This document shows positions 1 to 7,912 of a stretch of DNA of 64,000 bases, piece by piece (position 1 is the stretch's first letter; each line of letters starts with the position of its first letter). Source of the stretch: an uncultured Phycisphaerales bacterium (GTDB taxonomy: Bacteria; Planctomycetota; Phycisphaerae; WQYP01); assembly GCA_903845195.1 (NCBI GenBank), contig CAIMWO010000061.1:1-64000 (forward strand), in the 5' to 3' direction. The translations under genes were made by a program, and so were the position numbers. Under the pieces are notes generated by a model. The model ran no database searches, had not been told where the DNA came from, and saw only the letters and a program-made list of their open reading frames with translations.

Positions 1-7
1 CCCCGTC

Positions 8-40
8 ATTCTGAATTCTGAACTCCGAATTCTGAATTCG
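8..40. repeat. Degenerate tandem phrase repeat, GAATTCTGA type
   Basis: The words GAATTC and CTGAA recur in four near-copies. This is one of several unrelated phrase repeats that occupy intergenic gaps in this window. Confidence 0.7.
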
Positions 41-220
41 TCTCCCCCCTCTCACCTTGTCACATCTGTGCGCAACCATATCACCCCCCATCCGCCCCAA
101 ACAAAAAACAATCCCGCCTCTAACTCTCACTCACCCCAACACCTACCGCCTCATCCCTGAACACCTGTGCGCACAAACATGGTCCTCCACCCCATATATA
201 GAAGCACGCCCCGCGTGCCC

Positions 221-249
221 ACTAAGGACTAAGGACTGCCCACCGCCCA
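221..249. repeat. Degenerate tandem phrase repeat, CTAAGGA / CCACCGCCCA type
   Basis: ACTAAGGACT occurs almost twice in tandem, followed by a CCACCGCCCA tail. A related CCCTAAG wording reappears at 39660-39682. Confidence 0.55.
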
Positions 250-474
250 CATAAGGAGTCCTCATGAACTTCGCCCCCCAAAAAAAATCTCTCCGCGCCA
301 GCTCCGCGTCTTCCGCACCTCCGCGTTCCCGTCCCCCGTCGTGCCGCCGCGTCGTCGTGACTCAACTCCCGCCCCGCTCGAAAATCTGTTGCGCATCTCC
401 CTCCCCCCAAACCCCCTCCGCGCCCAAACACCTTAATCCGTTGGACTTACAAGAACGCGACAAAAATTCCTCTC

Positions 475-531
475 TGCGCAGGTGCGCAAAAAAACCTGCG
501 CATCTCCCCCAAAAATCTGCGCAGGTGCGCA
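475..531. repeat. Cluster of five TGCGCA palindromes with inverted repeats
   Basis: TGCGCA occurs at 475, 483, 497, 518 and 526. TGCGCAGGT (475-483) is inverted as ACCTGCGCA (494-502) and repeated directly at 518-526. The middle arm could therefore pair with either outer arm. Three further copies lie at 69, 168 and 390. The cluster sits 100-160 bases before the ispG start. It could be an operator array, an alternating RNA structure or chance; nothing here decides. Confidence 0.7.
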
Positions 532-570
532 AACTCCCGCCCCCTGCCACTCCCATATTTCCCCAACCGC

Positions 571-600
571 GTGACGACCCCCCTACCGCTTAGGTACAAT
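571..600 (+). promoter_or_regulatory. Candidate sigma70-type promoter of ispG
   Basis: GTGACG (571-576) and TACAAT (595-600) are spaced by 18 bases, which gives a start of transcription near 607 and a short leader to the ATG at 633. The -10 hexamer is close to consensus and the -35 matches only its TGAC core. An AGGAG ribosome-binding site follows at 623-627. Confidence 0.4.
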
Positions 601-632
601 ACCCCCTCTATATCCAGAACTCAGGAGCCCGC

Positions 633-1877
633 ATGATTTCACGTCGTAAAACCCGCCAAGTAACCGTCGGCAACGTTCGCATCGGCGGAGACGCCCCCGT
701 TTCCGTCCAATCCATGACCTCCTGCTATACCTATGACATCGACAAATGCGTCGCCGAAATCAACAAACTCGATCAGGCCGGTGCCGACATCGTCCGCGTC
801 GCCGTACCCGAACGCAAAGACACCGAAGCCCTCAAGGAAATCCTCAAACAGGTCAAAGTCCCCATCGTTGCCGACGTCCACTTCCACTTCCAACGCGCCC
901 TCGAATCCGTCGAGGCCGGCGTCCACAAGATCCGCCTCAACCCCGGCAACATCAACGACCGCGCCCAGGTCGAAAAAGTCATCGATGCCTGCAAGGAACG
1001 CGGCATCCCCATCCGCGTCGGCGTCAACGAAGGCTCCATCGTCGAACGCAAAGACAAACAAAAACGCCTCAAGGAACTCGGCGGCGTCTTCTCCGACAAC
1101 AAGCATGGCCACTTCCTCGCCATCATGATCGCCAAGCTCGAGGAATACCTCGATATCTTCTACGAACGAAACTTCCACGACATCGTCATCTCCGCCAAAT
1201 CCATCGACCCACTCCTGGTCGTCTCCGCCTATGAAGAAATCTCCAAACGCTTCGACCACCCCCTCCACCTCGGCGTCACCCACGCCGGCCCCAAGGAAAC
1301 CGGCACCATCCGCTCCGTCGTACCCCTCGGCCACCTCCTCGCCTCCGGCATCGGCGACACCATCCGCATCTCCTACGCCAACGACCCCATCTACGAAGTC
1401 CAGGACGGCCTCGAACTCATGTACATCCTCGGCCTGCGCACCCGCAAAGGCGCCGAACTCATCGGCTGCCCCACCTGCGGCCGCATCCAGGTCGACCTCT
1501 TCACCCTCATCCAGCAGGTCAACAAAGCCCTCCACGAACACATCCAACTGCCCATCAAAGTCGCCGTCATGGGTTGCGTCGTCAACGGCCCCGGCGAGTG
1601 CGAAGGCGCTGACGTCGCCATCTTCGCCGGCGACAAACGCGGCATCATCTACGTACAGGGACAGAAAGTCGCCAACGTCCCCGAAGAACAGATTCTCGAA
1701 ACGCTCCTCGCCGAAACCCGCAAATTCCAGGACAAGGTCATCCGTGGAGAAGCCAAGCTCGGCGAAAAAGTCGTCGACATCCTCCCCCCGGATCCCATCG
1801 GCGAACTCGGCTCCGGCTACGCCAAAATCGAAGCCGGCAAAGCCGCCGCCGTCTCCCTGCCCGTCATGAAGAACTGA
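633..1877 (+). CDS. ispG: 4-hydroxy-3-methylbut-2-enyl diphosphate synthase IspG (GcpE)
   Basis: This cytoplasmic [4Fe-4S] enzyme of the MEP isoprenoid pathway reductively opens methylerythritol cyclodiphosphate to HMBPP. The 414-residue protein begins with the typical RRKTRQVTVGNVRIGG opening and SVQSMT segment of the TIM-barrel domain. The cluster ligands are visible as Cys279 and Cys282 (GCPTCGR), Cys315 (MGCVVNGPGE) and Glu322. Length fits the short two-domain form, slightly extended relative to the E. coli enzyme. AGGAG lies 5 bases before the ATG. The downstream gene starts 24 bases later on the same strand, so the two may be cotranscribed. Confidence 0.97.
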   Translation: MISRRKTRQVTVGNVRIGGDAPVSVQSMTSCYTYDIDKCVAEINKLDQAGADIVRVAVPERKDTEALKEILKQVKVPIVADVHFHFQRALESVEAGVHKIRLNPGNINDRAQVEKVIDACKERGIPIRVGVNEGSIVERKDKQKRLKELGGVFSDNKHGHFLAIMIAKLEEYLDIFYERNFHDIVISAKSIDPLLVVSAYEEISKRFDHPLHLGVTHAGPKETGTIRSVVPLGHLLASGIGDTIRISYANDPIYEVQDGLELMYILGLRTRKGAELIGCPTCGRIQVDLFTLIQQVNKALHEHIQLPIKVAVMGCVVNGPGECEGADVAIFAGDKRGIIYVQGQKVANVPEEQILETLLAETRKFQDKVIRGEAKLGEKVVDILPPDPIGELGSGYAKIEAGKAAAVSLPVMKN

Positions 1878-1901
1878 CATCCCAACGGCCCAGGTTTCTA
1901 T

Positions 1902-2384
1902 ATGACCAAATTCGCCACGGATTATAGCGCCGTCCTGTTTCGCGGATGGGAAGTCGTGCGCCTGAACTATGCCATCGACGGCAGCGAAGTGGTCGTGCGT
2001 GAAAAACATACCTGGAGCGGCGCCACGGAAAAACGCGTCTCAATCTCCGGACTCAAAGGCGATACGCGCCGCGTCTGGGGTCGGCAGAAAGCACATTGGG
2101 CTTGCTTGCTCGTCTTCATCGCCGTCGGCATGACGCTGGGCTACAACCTGCTCGTACGCGAAGGGGGAATCCAAAGTGGCCAAATCTATTGGCCGCTGTG
2201 GGGACCGGGAATGGCCATCGGTGGCATGGCCTGGGCCGTCATGTGGGCAACCCGCGGCCGCCAGGAGTGGACCTACTTCCCCCCAAGCAACGGCGGAACC
2301 GGAATTTACATCCTCAAGGATCGCCGCTTCGCTTCCGCACATCAGGCATTCATAAAAAAACTCAAACAACGCATCGACGATTGA
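1902..2384 (+). CDS. Small membrane protein of unknown function
   Basis: I do not recognise the family. The 160-residue product starts with about 65 soluble residues. Two hydrophobic segments follow (about 67-85, AHWACLLVFIAVGMTLGYNLL, and about 98-116, PLWGPGMAIGGMAWAVMWAT), and then a short polar tail ending in a Lys/Arg-rich helix. A two-span inner-membrane protein with both ends on one side is likely. It follows ispG after 24 bases, but no obvious ribosome-binding site precedes its ATG. No link to isoprenoid synthesis can be shown. Confidence 0.75.
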   Translation: MTKFATDYSAVLFRGWEVVRLNYAIDGSEVVVREKHTWSGATEKRVSISGLKGDTRRVWGRQKAHWACLLVFIAVGMTLGYNLLVREGGIQSGQIYWPLWGPGMAIGGMAWAVMWATRGRQEWTYFPPSNGGTGIYILKDRRFASAHQAFIKKLKQRIDD

Positions 2385-2529
2385 GTCCGATACTTCCCTA
2401 ATCGCGTTAAACAAATAATTCCGCACCCCATCTCCAAGCATCCTTGAGCCGGCATTCATTTGCCAGCCCAGTCCTGTTACAATAAAAGAGTAATCAGTCT
2501 CATTCCCTATTCTTTTCATTGAGGCAGTC

Positions 2530-3213
2530 ATGCTCAAAGATGGTGATCGAGGCGTCGTCCTGCAGCGCGACAGAAGCACCTATGCCATCGCCCCGCACCT
2601 TCCCTGCGGCCTCGCGTCCCCGCAACTGCTGCGCAAACTCGCCGACGTCGCCGAGAAATATCACGCCAAGGCCATTAAGTGCACCTCCGCCGAACGCATC
2701 GCCCTCATCGGCTTGAAAGAAGAAGACATCGACGCCGCATGGGCCGAATTCGCCGAAATCGGCTTTGCCAAACCCGGCCACATGACCGGCGCCGCCGTGC
2801 GTTCCGTCAAAGCCTGCCCCGGCACCCAATTCTGCAAACGTGCCCGTCAGGATTCCCTGACCCTCGGCCTGGAACTCGACAAACGCTACCACGGCAAAGC
2901 CCTCCCCGGAAAACTCAAGATCGGCGTCTCCGGCTGCGCTAATCAGTGCGCCGAAACCTGCATCAAAGACATCGGCCTTGTCGGCGGACTCCGCGGCTGG
3001 ACCGTTTACGTCGGCGGCATGGGCGGATCCTACCCCCGCCTCGCCGAACCTCTCCTCTTCGATGAAGTCTCCACCGAGACCGCCCTCGAACTGGTCGAAA
3101 AACTCTTCGCCTACTACCAAAAGAACGCCCGCGCCGGCGAACGCCTCGGCGAACTCATCGACCGCCTCGGCCTCCACACCCTCCAACGCGCCCTCGGCGT
3201 CCCCGCCTCCTGA
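2530..3213 (+). CDS. Stand-alone nitrite/sulfite reductase hemoprotein-like protein
   Basis: The 227-residue product is a single half-unit of the siroheme nitrite/sulfite reductase fold. An N-terminal ferredoxin-like segment (about 10-75) is followed by the siroheme and [4Fe-4S] binding region. The four cluster cysteines are present as CPGTQFC (Cys96, Cys102) and CANQC (Cys136, Cys140). Full assimilatory enzymes are more than twice this length and NirB has additional flavoprotein domains, neither of which is encoded nearby. A GAGG site precedes the ATG. It may be a small electron-transfer or reductase protein; its substrate cannot be told from sequence. A TACAAT box lies upstream at 2478-2483. 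Confidence 0.85.
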   Translation: MLKDGDRGVVLQRDRSTYAIAPHLPCGLASPQLLRKLADVAEKYHAKAIKCTSAERIALIGLKEEDIDAAWAEFAEIGFAKPGHMTGAAVRSVKACPGTQFCKRARQDSLTLGLELDKRYHGKALPGKLKIGVSGCANQCAETCIKDIGLVGGLRGWTVYVGGMGGSYPRLAEPLLFDEVSTETALELVEKLFAYYQKNARAGERLGELIDRLGLHTLQRALGVPAS

Positions 3214-3666
3214 CCCTACCCCGACGCCCCCATCGCACCCCCCAAAGCCCAGGCCTTACATGGCCTGTGGCTCGCCCCACTCTCGGTGCGCGACACCGCC
3301 GAACAATGAGCCCGAAGGGATCGCACATGATAGCCGGGAGCAACGCTCCCGGTACCCACCCCCATCGTAATTCCTGAGCCTGAAAGGCTCACACCTCGTC
3401 ACTCCTCCCTGCCACGAACTCGCTGACCTTGCCCACGCATGGGGGCACGGCCTGGGAGACGGGGACGATCAATCTGCGATCCGATTTCACGTGCGACTTT
3501 CCACACATCAATTTCTGCGTACGTCAGCGCGAGAACCCGATGCCCCAAGCAAACGCGGATGAACCGACCTGATGGCTGCCGCTGGGTGAAAAAGGGAGGA
3601 ATTGTTTTCTCCCCTAGGGGATAGCCGGTATGCTTCCTTTGTTTCGCATTGTGTCAGAGTTCAGAA
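3214..3666. other. Intergenic region with REP-like hairpins
   Basis: There is no plausible gene. The stretch contains two short hairpins (3334-3352 and 3376-3390), a GC-rich segment around 3260-3300 and a TTGTTT/TATGCT pair near 3603-3634 that is a weak promoter candidate for the next gene. The short frame at 3439-3624 has no ribosome-binding site or recognisable composition. Confidence 0.55.
3308..3391. repeat. REP-like palindromic element
   Basis: CCGGGAGC (3334-3341) pairs with GCTCCCGG (3345-3352) across a 3-base loop. GAGCC (3376-3380) pairs with GGCTC (3386-3390) across TGAAA. The wording GAGCCCGAAGGG ... CACATGATAGCC resembles a dispersed palindromic element that I have seen in many environmental bacterial genomes, so this is probably a degenerate copy. 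No transposase lies nearby. Confidence 0.5.
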
Positions 3667-4506
3667 ATGCTTCAGGCCATGCTTCATCACAAACTGACGC
3701 GCGATGAGGCCCAGATGGAGGATTTGCTCACCTCCAATGTATTCGGGCTCCTGAAGTTCGTCGCGCAGGAAGATGCCCTCTTGCCATGGCTGAGAATGTC
3801 GAAAGATCCACAAACAACGAACACGCTCGAAAAATGGTTGGTGGATGTAGACTGCGTCGCCGAGTGGCAGTTCTGGCCGCAGATGTCAGAATCTGGTTGC
3901 AGGTTCTGCGAGCCTGATCTGTTGCTGAAATTACGGCACCATGATGGCACGCAGACGTGGCTTCTCGTCGAAGCAAAATACCTCAGTGGCAAATCGTCCT
4001 TCGCCGACGAAGCAGCTATTGAAGCGAACGACCAACTTGCCAGAGAGTTTGATAATTTGCGCGTCGCCTCAGCGCGGGAAAATGTGTCGCAGTTTGCCGT
4101 GGTATTTGTGACTGCAGACGTGACCATCCCCCTCGCTGATATTCAAGCCTCCATTAAGGAATACGAGTCAAAGCGGAAGCTTACGCCGCAAATCCTATGG
4201 CTTTCATGGAGATATCTTTCCGATGTCATCGCCGAATCACGAAGTCCGATCCTTACGGATCTGCGAGAGCTCTTGAATGACTTGGATTTGGTAATGTTTC
4301 GTCGGCTGCGTCTGCCCGAACGGTTAAAATGGCATTTCGGATTGACGACCCATCAATGGAAATGGAACGCATTTCAGTTGCCGGTTTGGCAATTCGTGGG
4401 TATACCCACGAATCGCGCCCAACAACTTTCATCTGAATCCAGCAGCAATTTCGATTTAGAACTGAGAATATCACCAAGTGCAATCTATCGTTGGAGGGAC
4501 AAATGA
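3667..4506 (+). CDS. PD-(D/E)XK nuclease-like protein of unknown role
   Basis: From the ATG at 3667 the product has 279 residues; a TTG six codons earlier is also possible. The central part shows the pattern of the PD-(D/E)XK phosphodiesterase fold. EPDLLL carries Asp84, a strand WLLVEAK carries Glu102 and Lys104, and a preceding helix contains Glu18. Restriction-type and repair nucleases use this arrangement to bind metal and cut DNA. The rest is not recognised. The gene overlaps the next by ATGA, so the two are translationally coupled. Lines sampled across the pair are 42-55% GC against about 63% in ispG, which suggests transfer. A defence function is inference only. Confidence 0.72.
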   Translation: MLQAMLHHKLTRDEAQMEDLLTSNVFGLLKFVAQEDALLPWLRMSKDPQTTNTLEKWLVDVDCVAEWQFWPQMSESGCRFCEPDLLLKLRHHDGTQTWLLVEAKYLSGKSSFADEAAIEANDQLAREFDNLRVASARENVSQFAVVFVTADVTIPLADIQASIKEYESKRKLTPQILWLSWRYLSDVIAESRSPILTDLRELLNDLDLVMFRRLRLPERLKWHFGLTTHQWKWNAFQLPVWQFVGIPTNRAQQLSSESSSNFDLELRISPSAIYRWRDK

Positions 4507-5057
4507 CTACGCCTGGACCTGAGCTTCTTCGTTCAATCAAGAGCATGCGGAATTTTCTCGCCGACCTCAGCCACCTTCTTCAAGCTGCCGACCGGATGAT
4601 GGGAGAAAGTGGGTGGGAACCAAAAGATTCGAACTGTTTAGACGGCCTCTCATACAGCGTCTCAACGGGGGCCAAGTGGATGCCCGGGGTGGCTAGTCGT
4701 ACCTATAGGAATGCTTCCGATTTCCCCGGAATCGCCATTATGATCGCAATCATCTTGATGGATGATATTGAATACAAATATGAGCTTTTAGAACCTGTCG
4801 TTGCTGCTTCCGTCTTCAAAGTGGCAGATGACTTTCGCATCTATGGTTGGCAGGCTCATTTCTTTGGATGGAACAAGGTGTCTTCAGATGGCAAACCACT
4901 CACAATGAAGAAGAAAGATGAGCCTGATTGGAAATCAAGTTGGGGTTGGTCCGAATTGACTATGCTTGGTCGTCCATTGGTCGAAATCACCAATGAAGGA
5001 CAGTTGGCCGAGTTAGTCATTCAACCGGTACTTAAACTGATCAATAAACGGGCTTAA
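4503..5057 (+). CDS. Unknown protein coupled to the PD-(D/E)XK-like gene
   Basis: The 184-residue product is not recognised. It looks soluble and acidic, with an N-terminal helix pair (LLRSIKSMRNFLADLSHLLQ) and many aromatic residues (WEPKD, KWMPG, YGWQAHFFGW). There is no signal peptide. The start at 4503 is preceded by GGAGGG and overlaps the upstream stop as ATGA, the usual sign of a coupled pair. Base composition is as low as that of its partner. It could be a specificity, inhibitor or structural partner of the nuclease-like protein, but no motif supports any one of these. Confidence 0.7.
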   Translation: MTTPGPELLRSIKSMRNFLADLSHLLQAADRMMGESGWEPKDSNCLDGLSYSVSTGAKWMPGVASRTYRNASDFPGIAIMIAIILMDDIEYKYELLEPVVAASVFKVADDFRIYGWQAHFFGWNKVSSDGKPLTMKKKDEPDWKSSWGWSELTMLGRPLVEITNEGQLAELVIQPVLKLINKRA

Positions 5058-5357
5058 CCAGGGTGCATGGGCTCTGTCTCGCCCCGTCCCTTCGGCCTCA
5101 CTGGGAGAACCCATCATGGCTACCCATTCGTCGTGTCCAAGCAACGCGTAACCCGTTACACCAACGAACACTAACAGGCCACCCCTAGCTCCGCGGCCTC
5201 CGTGCCCTTGTGGTTACCGCCTTCACCCTAAAATCCGCTTGCATCCACTCCCGCGCAAGGGCACACGCAAGACTTCCGCCCGCCATTCTACTAAAATGCC
5301 CCAGCGCGATTCTTTCGCGTTTCGTGACTTCGTGTCCTCGTGGTTAGGTGAAAACCC
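5058..5357. other. Intergenic region before ffh with phrase repeats
   Basis: No gene is seen. The stretch carries two copies of a CTTCGTG..CTCGTGGTTA phrase (5187-5220 and 5313-5354) and a TAAAAT box at 5292-5297 without a convincing -35. The second repeat copy runs straight into the ffh start and its AGGTGA word is the only ribosome-binding site candidate. Confidence 0.55.
5187..5354. repeat. Two copies of the CTTCGTGNCTTCGTGGTT phrase repeat
   Basis: One copy lies at 5187-5220 (TCCGCGGCCTCCGTGCCC type) and the other at 5313-5354 (TTCGCGTTTCGTGACTTCG type). Both end in GTGGTTA. The second copy directly precedes the ffh ATG and includes AGGTGA. Relatives occur at 42080-42116, 58697-58727 and 60554-60600. 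Confidence 0.7.
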
Positions 5358-6836
5358 ATGTTCGATTCCCTGCAAGACCGCTTCGGTACCCTCTTCCGGA
5401 ACCTCACCGGCAAGGGCAAAATCTCCGAATCCAACGTGCGCGACGCCATGAAGGAAGTCCGCACCGCCCTCCTCGAAGCCGACGTCCACTTCGATGTCGT
5501 CAACCAGTTCGTATCCGACGTCACGCAAAAAGCCCTTGGCACCGAGGTTCTCGCCTCCGTCGAGCCCGGCCAGCAGATGATCAAAATCGTCTACGACGAA
5601 CTCTGCAATCTCATGGGCACCGCTGCCGAAGACTCCGGCTCCGCCGCCCGCATCATGTTCGTCGAGCCCGGCCCCACCATCATCATGATGTGCGGCCTCC
5701 AGGGCTCCGGCAAAACCACCACCTGCGGCAAACTCGCCCTCTACCTCAAATCCAAAGGCAAAAACCCCCTGCTGGTCGCCGCCGATTTGCAGCGCCCTGC
5801 CGCCATCGATCAACTCCATACCCTCGGGCAGCAGACCGAAGTGCCGGTCTACTCGGAACGCGAAAACAAGAATCCCGTGCAGGTCTGCCGCAATGCGGTC
5901 GACTTCGCCAAAAAGAACGGCCGCGACGTCATCATCCTCGACACCGCCGGCCGCCTGCACATTGATGAAGTCCTGATGGCCGAGCTCCGCGCGGTCAATC
6001 TCCAGGTCCATCCACACCAGATCTTCCTCGTCGTCGACGCCATGGTCGGCCAGGACGCCGTCAACTCCGCCAAGGCCTTCAACCAGCAACTCGAACTCGA
6101 CGGCGTCATCCTCACGAAGTTCGATTCCGACACCCGCGGCGGCGCCGCCCTCTCCGTCAAAACGATCACCGGCAAACCGATCAAGTTCATCGGCGTGGGC
6201 GAAAAACTTCCCGATCTTGAAGAGTTCCACCCCGAACGTATCGCGCAGCGCATGCTGGGCATGGGCGACATCCTGACCCTCGTCGAAAAAGCCCAGGCCG
6301 AATTCGATGAGACCAAGGCCCTGAAGCTTCAAGAAAAAATGGCCAAGGCCCAGTTCACGCTGGATGACTTCCTCGAGCAGATGCGTACCGTGCGGAAAAT
6401 GGGCCCCCTCAAGCAATTGATGGGCTTGCTGCCGGGCATCGGCTCAGCCCTCAAAGACATCGAATTGCCGGAAGCAGAACTCGACAAGACCGAAGCCATC
6501 ATCTCCTCGATGAACCGCAAAGAGCGCGAAGACCCCGACATCATGGACGGTTCCCGCCGCCGGCGCATTGCCAAAGGTTCCGGCGTGCAGGTGGAAGATG
6601 TATCGCGCCTGATCAAAGGCTTTTCCGCCGCCCGCGACATGGCTAAAAAAATGTCCGGCCTCTCCATGGGCAGCCGCATGAAGATGGCCCAGGCCATGAG
6701 TTCGATGGATATGTCCAAGCTCGGTGCCGGCAGCGCAGGCCTGCCAAGTTTTGGCGGCGGCGGTCAGCAGAAACAATCGAAGCTCTCCCCTGAACAGAAA
6801 CGCAAGCTACGCCAGAAACGCCTGCGCGGGAAGTAA
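5358..6836 (+). CDS. ffh: Signal recognition particle protein Ffh (SRP54)
   Basis: Ffh binds signal sequences and SRP RNA and, with FtsY, delivers nascent membrane proteins to the translocon by GTP hydrolysis. The 492-residue protein shows the helical N domain (1-95), the GTPase P-loop GLQGSGKTT (113-121), DTAGRL (about 198), TKFDSDTRGG (about 256) and GVGEKLPDLEEF. A methionine-rich M domain (about 310-470) contains the RNA-binding helices around DGSRRRRIAKGSG. The basic tail KQSKLSPEQKRKLRQKRLRGK is typical. No SRP RNA gene or rpsP/trmD neighbours are seen in the window. Confidence 0.98.
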   Translation: MFDSLQDRFGTLFRNLTGKGKISESNVRDAMKEVRTALLEADVHFDVVNQFVSDVTQKALGTEVLASVEPGQQMIKIVYDELCNLMGTAAEDSGSAARIMFVEPGPTIIMMCGLQGSGKTTTCGKLALYLKSKGKNPLLVAADLQRPAAIDQLHTLGQQTEVPVYSERENKNPVQVCRNAVDFAKKNGRDVIILDTAGRLHIDEVLMAELRAVNLQVHPHQIFLVVDAMVGQDAVNSAKAFNQQLELDGVILTKFDSDTRGGAALSVKTITGKPIKFIGVGEKLPDLEEFHPERIAQRMLGMGDILTLVEKAQAEFDETKALKLQEKMAKAQFTLDDFLEQMRTVRKMGPLKQLMGLLPGIGSALKDIELPEAELDKTEAIISSMNRKEREDPDIMDGSRRRRIAKGSGVQVEDVSRLIKGFSAARDMAKKMSGLSMGSRMKMAQAMSSMDMSKLGAGSAGLPSFGGGGQQKQSKLSPEQKRKLRQKRLRGK

Positions 6837-6877
6837 CGGCGGTACCGCAAACGCTGGATGAATTGCTGCGGCGTCCC

Positions 6878-7780
6878 TCAAATCAACTGTTGACGCCGGC
6901 GGATCTCGCGCATCATCAACAGCGCCGCGCCCGGTCCGAACAGCCAGAATGCCGCGGTGCAGCCGAATGCAACTCCCGTCCAAGTTCCACGTTCGCAGTA
7001 GCAGTCGTCCCCACGGTAATACACGATCAACGCATGGGCCGGACCGGCAATCAGCAACTCCAGCACCGTGCCCGCGATTAGCCAGCGGAAAAGCCGTGCC
7101 ATTGCTGAGTAACGCTCCATACCGCGGAAGTAATGGTAGAAAACGAATGTCCAGAACACCCAGAGTAACCCCATGAGTATCCAAACCACGCCAAAGTGTT
7201 GGCGACTGTTCAACCCGGTCTCGGTTGTGAGGGAAATCCACCAATCAGGAATCTCCAACAACGCCGCGATGAACCCCATCGCCAGCAACATCCCCAGAAA
7301 CCCCGCAGCCAGTGCCGCTCGCCGCGGTAACGGGCCTGTGGTCGAAACCTTGATCCGCCATGATCCGCGCGGCGTCAGGAAAAGCCATTGTGTAAACAGA
7401 AACAAGAACACGTAGACCGATGCGCGCATCCAGTAGACCTTACGTTCCTCTTCCGCACTGATGCTTGGTCCCGTACCATTCACAATGGTCAGCGGAGAAA
7501 ACGGCGTGCCCGCAATCCCACCCCCCAGGTATTCCGAAATCCCAAAACTGGGGTTAAACAGCAGGATAAAAAACGCAGCGAAAGCCACGACGGCCACCAC
7601 AATCATGCTGATCCACAGGATCTTTGCACCGGTGCGTGGCCTCAACGACACCGGCCAATATTCAACGACCGGGGGCTTCCCGCCGCCTGCCTCACCCACA
7701 CCGCTTTGTCCTCCGCAGCCCCGGCACACCGCTCCTGGAGTACCTTCCAGCAAGTGCCCACATTTCGCACACTTTGCCAT
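6878..7780 (-). CDS. Zinc-ribbon multi-pass membrane protein
   Basis: With the ATG at 7780, preceded by GAGG at 7 bases, the product has 300 residues. It opens with a small zinc ribbon (Cys4, Cys7, Cys19, Cys22) followed by a Gly-rich linker. About six hydrophobic segments follow, among them ILWISMIVVAVVAFAAFFILL, VYVFLFLFTQWLFL, ALAAGFLGMLLAMGFIAALL, VVWILMGLLWVFWTFVFY and LIAGTVLELLIAGPAHALIVYY. The family is not recognised. Such zinc-ribbon membrane proteins often have no assigned role. It converges on ffh across a 41-base gap. Confidence 0.8.
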   Translation of the reverse strand: MAKCAKCGHLLEGTPGAVCRGCGGQSGVGEAGGGKPPVVEYWPVSLRPRTGAKILWISMIVVAVVAFAAFFILLFNPSFGISEYLGGGIAGTPFSPLTIVNGTGPSISAEEERKVYWMRASVYVFLFLFTQWLFLTPRGSWRIKVSTTGPLPRRAALAAGFLGMLLAMGFIAALLEIPDWWISLTTETGLNSRQHFGVVWILMGLLWVFWTFVFYHYFRGMERYSAMARLFRWLIAGTVLELLIAGPAHALIVYYRGDDCYCERGTWTGVAFGCTAAFWLFGPGAALLMMREIRRRQQLI

Positions 7781-7852
7781 GATGAACCTCGTTGTCAGAC
7801 TGCTACCCGCCGATGAAACGCATCCTACCCTGATGGCTTCCGCCGAAAAAGA

Positions 7853-7890
7853 GAGAAGCCCGAATATGCATTTGCACATTCGGGCTTCTC
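7853..7890 (-). terminator. Rho-independent terminator of the recombinase gene
   Basis: A perfect 13-base inverted repeat (7853-7865 with 7878-7890) lies 22 bases after the recombinase stop. On the minus strand it is followed by a T-rich run (TCTCTTTTTC). Confidence 0.85.
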
Positions 7891-7912
7891 ATTTCAGTTG
7901 AGTATCGCGGCT

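Larger units (their letters stand above)
1..632. other. Gene-free leader region upstream of ispG
   Basis: I see no convincing gene here. One plus-strand frame (264-593) has an AAGGAG-like site 6 bases before its ATG, but its product is a low-complexity Ser/Pro/Arg string typical of translated spacer. The region holds a GAATTC-type tandem phrase (8-40), an ACTAAGG tandem phrase (221-249), a CTCCGCG-rich phrase (about 290-331) and eight copies of the palindrome TGCGCA between 69 and 531. A promoter-like pair for ispG lies at its right end. Confidence 0.6.

Noticed and set aside
264-593. A plus-strand frame with a good ribosome-binding site
   Set aside because: The product is a low-complexity Ser/Pro/Arg string that overlaps repeat words and the TGCGCA cluster. 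No fold or family is visible.
639-2009. A 456-residue minus-strand open frame opposite ispG
   Set aside because: It is a shadow of a strongly supported gene. GC-rich third positions leave long open frames on the other strand, and the Asp/Val/Gly-heavy product matches no family.
3439-3624. A 61-residue frame before the nuclease-like gene
   Set aside because: No ribosome-binding site and no conserved composition; the region is repeat-like spacer.
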